Origin: Aldrovandia affinis
Lineage: Eukaryota > Chordata > Actinopteri > Notacanthiformes > Halosauridae
DNA: 64,000 nt
Reading direction: 5' to 3'
Assembly (NCBI GenBank): GCA_029706075.1
Contig: JAINUG010000031.1
Location: 558,001 to 622,000, forward strand
In this document: in pieces, positions 60,126-64,000 of the stretch
Layout: the number at the start of each line of letters is the position of its first letter
Position numbering within the stretch: the first letter of the stretch is position 1
The notes under the pieces: model-generated
Seen by the model: only the letters and a program-made list of their open reading frames with translations
Database searches by the model: none
Told to the model about the DNA's origin: nothing
Translations under genes and position numbers: made by a program

Positions 60126-61161
60126 AAATGAATAAACAAGAGTACAGTAGATACACTGACTCGATAATATATATGAGATGTGCATAAATGCACAAATACA
60201 CTATTCTGTGTAAACTTGTGCAAAGTACTGTACTTTTCAAACATTCACACATTTTGAAACTACACATTTATTTCCAGCTGATTGGGGTGGTGATACAACA
60301 ACAACAAACAATCTAAATGGAATCTCTTCTGATTTTAAACCTTCCTAAAAAGATGACTATATATCTTAAGTTCTTAAAAGGTCAAACATACTGGTGTCAT
60401 ATTTGATTTAAGTATACCATCATTCCTAGATGTACTGTACAGAAATGTACTGAAGTGCACTTTGAAAGACAAAGGCTGGTAGGGAGATACATAGCCTGAG
60501 TGAATATTTGAAGTTAAATTCCATGAGTACAGAGCTTGAACATGGCAGCAGGGCTAAAGTAAATAAAAGCAATTGTGTATGACAGAACAGAATTTTACAA
60601 CACATTGTGTGCAATCCTCTTAATTAATTCACAGACACAAGAGAAAATTCACAAAAAAACTACATGATCCGTAAACAGGTTGCCCTGAGCTCCAACCTGG
60701 ACATTTACTAAAGCACATTTTTCCCCACAGAGAAACTAAATAAACAACCAGGCAAACAAGCACTTTGCACTACTGGATTTGCTGGTAATTGCATTTATTA
60801 TGAAATAAATGAGGGACTGTCTTGTTTGCCTGCACACTGTGTGTATTTATGATCTGCTTTGCTGTTTTCTGATTATAATCTCTACAATTCTATGAGTTGG
60901 TTATAAACATAGTATTTTATCAGGCTGCTTGGCATCTAGACCCCAGCTTTGATATACACCTTCAATAAAAGATAATAGAAATGACAATAAGATTTACCTC
61001 ATTCATTCTAACAGGCTGGGAATGATACAGGCCTGTATGACCACAACAATCTTTCTCAATCCAATTATATTATGTAAAGCTGGACATTTTCCCTATTGTT
61101 CAGCTTAAATGATCAATAGCATGAACTAGGAGCCCAGATATGATATGGAAATATAATGTCC
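60126..61161. other. No gene seen
   Basis: AT-rich, no recognisable feature. Confidence 0.45.
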
Positions 61162-61475
61162 AGGCTTCCCGGGTGGTGTAATGGTAGAATGTCCGACGCT
61201 GCCCACTGTGACCGGGGTTCGATTCCACCAGGTCGTGCCAGTCTTGGCTCTGGCCGAGAGAGCCACTAGGGGCTGGAAATTGTCTGTCCGCCCCAGGGAG
61301 TAGGAGTGGCCCTCTGTGCATACCTCTGAGTTACGGTGACTGTTTGGCGGGTTCCGGCTCGGAAGAGGCGGTGCTATGCGCATGTCACTGCCGGTTTCAG
61401 GACTAGGGCAGCAAGCTCTCAATATGAGGAAGGGGATAATTATGTCCAATTAATTTCCAATTTCTATTATATATG
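61162..61475 (+). mobile_element. SINE of the ~370-bp tRNA-derived family
   Basis: Head GGCTTCCCGGGTGGTGTAAT, B box GGGGTTCGATTCC, then the body shared with 23142-23515 (CTGTCCGCCCC, TTCCGGCTCGGAAGAGGCGG) and a decayed end (TCCAATTAATTTCCAATT). No target duplication recognised. Confidence 0.82.
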
Positions 61476-62839
61476 TTGTGGCAGGATTCGGGGTGTTGAG
61501 GTACGACACAGCCATTGTTACTCACCATGCTCATAAGCATTCTCTGTAGTCAGGGTTGTTTGTTTCTGTAACTTGCTTCCAATTTGGGTTGGACCGAAGC
61601 ATCCCACCACCATGAAATTATGCATTTCACCTCAAAATGACTCCACTGGCTATTGTTTTCCTTCATGTTTAGGGTAGCCTCCATGCGTGGAATCCTTCAC
61701 AAACAAAAGTCACGCGCTGACACTGAAGTTGATATTTCAGTTAAAAGAAATGTATATGGCCATTAAGATACAGGTTGTATGCGAGCAGTAGCTCATAAGT
61801 ACCACATATGAATGTAGCATTTGTTGGAAATCATTTGTTGGATTCAACTTTTTGCTGTTTAGACATTGAGCACACAGTACTGCTGTCTTTCTTCATGTCA
61901 GATTAACACATTTAAATGGAATTGAGTTAAATAAATGTAAGCGTTAGGAAAAACAACACTTCACTTGAAGAGGTCAATCGTACTGTTAACCGAACAGACT
62001 TGTAACAGTAAGCGCAACAAAGGGCAGGAGTAGCGTTTGGCTGACAGCCATGCTTTATTTTTGTGTATATGCACTGTAAACTGTCTTAGTGAGTTCCATT
62101 TTTCATAAACAACAGAACGTTAGTTCAGGAACAAAAAAGATTTCAACATGAGAAGTCCCCTTAAGTTATATTAATATGTTTATTTTACTTCTGGGGTTTT
62201 GTAAGCAGACATTTGGTTTGATACACACTGACTTATAGCTGGAAACATTGTGGACAGAATTCATTGTGAGTGAGCAAGCAAATACCTATCAGACCGTTCT
62301 CAGGATGCCAGCCTTTAGTAAATCGGCACTGCAGTGGTCTACCAGTAACAGGACCACTGACCAACTATTGTGCCTTCTTTTAAGAGCTGATCCTCTCTCG
62401 ATTGCCTAGCATCGACCATACATTCACAGCCTGCTGTAATGCCAATTTGCAGTGACCGACACCTGTGCTAGCTGGGATCTGATCTAGAACAGACATATTG
62501 CTACCCTTGCTTGGTTTCCTAACTAGCCAGCATTAGCTAACGTTACTTTGTATTAAAAACTGTGATGCTAATTAGCTAACGAGACAAGATAAATACTTTG
62601 AGGAACTGGCTTTCTGTAATCACCTCGTGCTTTATACTGACGAGATACAACACAATCGGCTGCATCCCCGTTAAGCAAGAGCAGAGACGCATTGTTTGTC
62701 GGAACAGAAGTGCAGCAAAATGGTGTAACGTTAGCGTTAGCTTACACGTGACACATAGGTACTTCATCATTTTAGTTTCATACTTGATAAAAAATGTGTT
62801 AAAATGATGTTTTATTGAAATGTGAATGTATTTTAATTG

Positions 62840-63010
62840 TAGCCATGGTATAGGAGATATAAACCTCTATGCCTGTACATATACAAGAATATATGGTACT
62901 TCAAGGTGGTTAATGGGACTTGGATTTAACTCGAACCGATCACCACACCCATCGTGCCATATGTTCTTGTATATGCACGACATGCCGTGGTTTATATATT
63001 ATATCTTGCC
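62840..63010. mobile_element. Imperfect foldback element
   Basis: GATATAAACC...TACATATACAAGAATATATGG (62856-62895) is inverted as CCATATGTTCTTGTATATGC...GGTTTATATATT (62959-63003). The arms are about 45 bp with several mismatches and the loop about 65 bp. Size and architecture resemble the foldback at 26066-26259. Confidence 0.7.
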
Positions 63011-64000
63011 GTCTATTATATAATTAAAGTCACCCATGCCTTGTAGCACTGAATAATGGGATTACAAAGGAAAAATGCAATGCAATGAAATGGGAACTCC
63101 AGGCAATTTCACATTTTCCATCTGTGGGTGCGTGTTGGGATAAGATAATTTAATTCTATTCGGTGCAACCCAGGATGGACCACCGATTCATATGTGGGTG
63201 CGTATCTCAAGTCCGAATACGCACATCCCCTGATGTACATACGTCCCGCGTATCTGAGGGGACATAAAAGGTGTGTACATTATTTTTACTCACCCTCAGA
63301 ATTGGGCCCTTTCCATTTTCAATAACCCACAATATTTCATTATTTCACAATATATCTTTATTTGTCCATTTCAGATGATGTACTTTTTGTTTATATCTGA
63401 GGTAAACCTGATTATTGCAAATTAAAATTACTGGTGATTGATGTACTCAACTTAGTCCACGATTCCCAGCTGTTGAATATGGTATAAAGAAAATTAACTG
63501 AAGACTTCTTAATGATGCGAGTAACTGACACCCTCATTTTGGGAAAACCCCTCCTCCAGTGCTTATCTGCAACACTGGCACTTACGTGCATCACAGTTTA
63601 TTTGACAATAGCTGCATTGTCACCAATTTTTATTGAATTTATTCTATTTCTAATCAATGACAAGGTGTTGTATAAAATAATCATTCTGAAGAATCAACAC
63701 CAGCCATCATTAGGAAAAACTAAGAAAATTTTGTTTGGATTTCATAATTCCTTTTCACCACTTGATGATGGGTCTTGTGTTGTGTAGGGTGGTAAAACTT
63801 TCAGCCATGCCTCTCCTATTGGAACACGACTTCATATACCACTTTTTCTGATTTCCCAAGAAGAGAAAGGCAGGAATGATGTATTTTTTCAATTGTAAAC
63901 CATTTACAGAGAATGTCCTCAATGCAATGGCCTTTTTGTAACATGTAACCACCCATGTCACGTGTCAGCAATCACAATGTATCAGAAATATAAATGTCTG
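63011..64000. other. No gene seen
   Basis: No exon, RNA gene or transposon recognised. Also nothing in 61476-62839 beyond AT-rich DNA. Confidence 0.45.

Overview
The window is vertebrate nuclear DNA, almost certainly from a ray-finned (teleost-type) fish. The evidence is a split gene with consensus splice sites, large AT-rich introns, long CA/TG/TA microsatellites, and a mix of mobile elements typical of fish: Tc1/mariner, hAT, piggyBac-like and Harbinger elements, CR1/L2-group LINEs and tRNA-derived SINEs. Nothing prokaryotic is present.

The only host gene I can support is a contactin, on the minus strand. Seven exons (24796-24665, 14521-14395, 12595-12420, 9066-8971, 3488-3285, 2140-2038, 1171-987) join with matching phases at all six junctions. 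They encode about 315 residues: a signal peptide, Ig1, Ig2 and Ig3. The rest of the protein (Ig4-6, fibronectin III repeats, GPI signal) lies beyond position 1. By eye it belongs to the CNTN3/4/6 branch. Ig2 fits CNTN3 best, while the signal peptide looks more like CNTN4. The acceptor site in front of the start-codon exon shows that at least one more upstream non-coding exon exists. It could lie anywhere from 24.8 to 64 kb or outside the window.

Region by region: 1-14.5 kb holds the Ig exons, with introns containing a 148-bp minisatellite, a hAT MITE with an 8-bp target duplication, SINE and LINE tails, and a decayed hAT BED-finger fragment. The 14.5-24.7 kb intron carries a Tc1 relic, a CA-rich tract, copy 1 of a 2.5-kb repeat (here repeat A) that is itself interrupted by a 1.35-kb piggyBac-like element, and a SINE with a perfect 18-bp target duplication. 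The 24.8-33.4 kb region has Tc1 fragments, a foldback element, two DD36E-spaced Tc1/mariner copies and repeat A copy 2. The 33.4-46.6 kb region has two more hAT elements with 8-bp duplications, a Harbinger Myb-like fragment and a CR1 tail fused to a 44-bp hairpin. At 46.6-51.4 kb lies a nearly complete but frameshifted CR1/L2-group LINE (esterase-type ORF1, then endonuclease and reverse transcriptase). The 51.6-64 kb region has SINEs, a 1.6-kb Harbinger element with TAA duplications, a possible conserved non-coding cluster (57.7-59.0 kb) and a second foldback repeat.

I found no operon, CRISPR array, defence system or other novel multi-gene system. The most unusual items are repeat A (two copies, each with a decayed gene of a family I cannot name) and the filled-versus-unfilled comparison it gives for the piggyBac-like insertion. 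All family assignments are from reading the sequence, without database searches.
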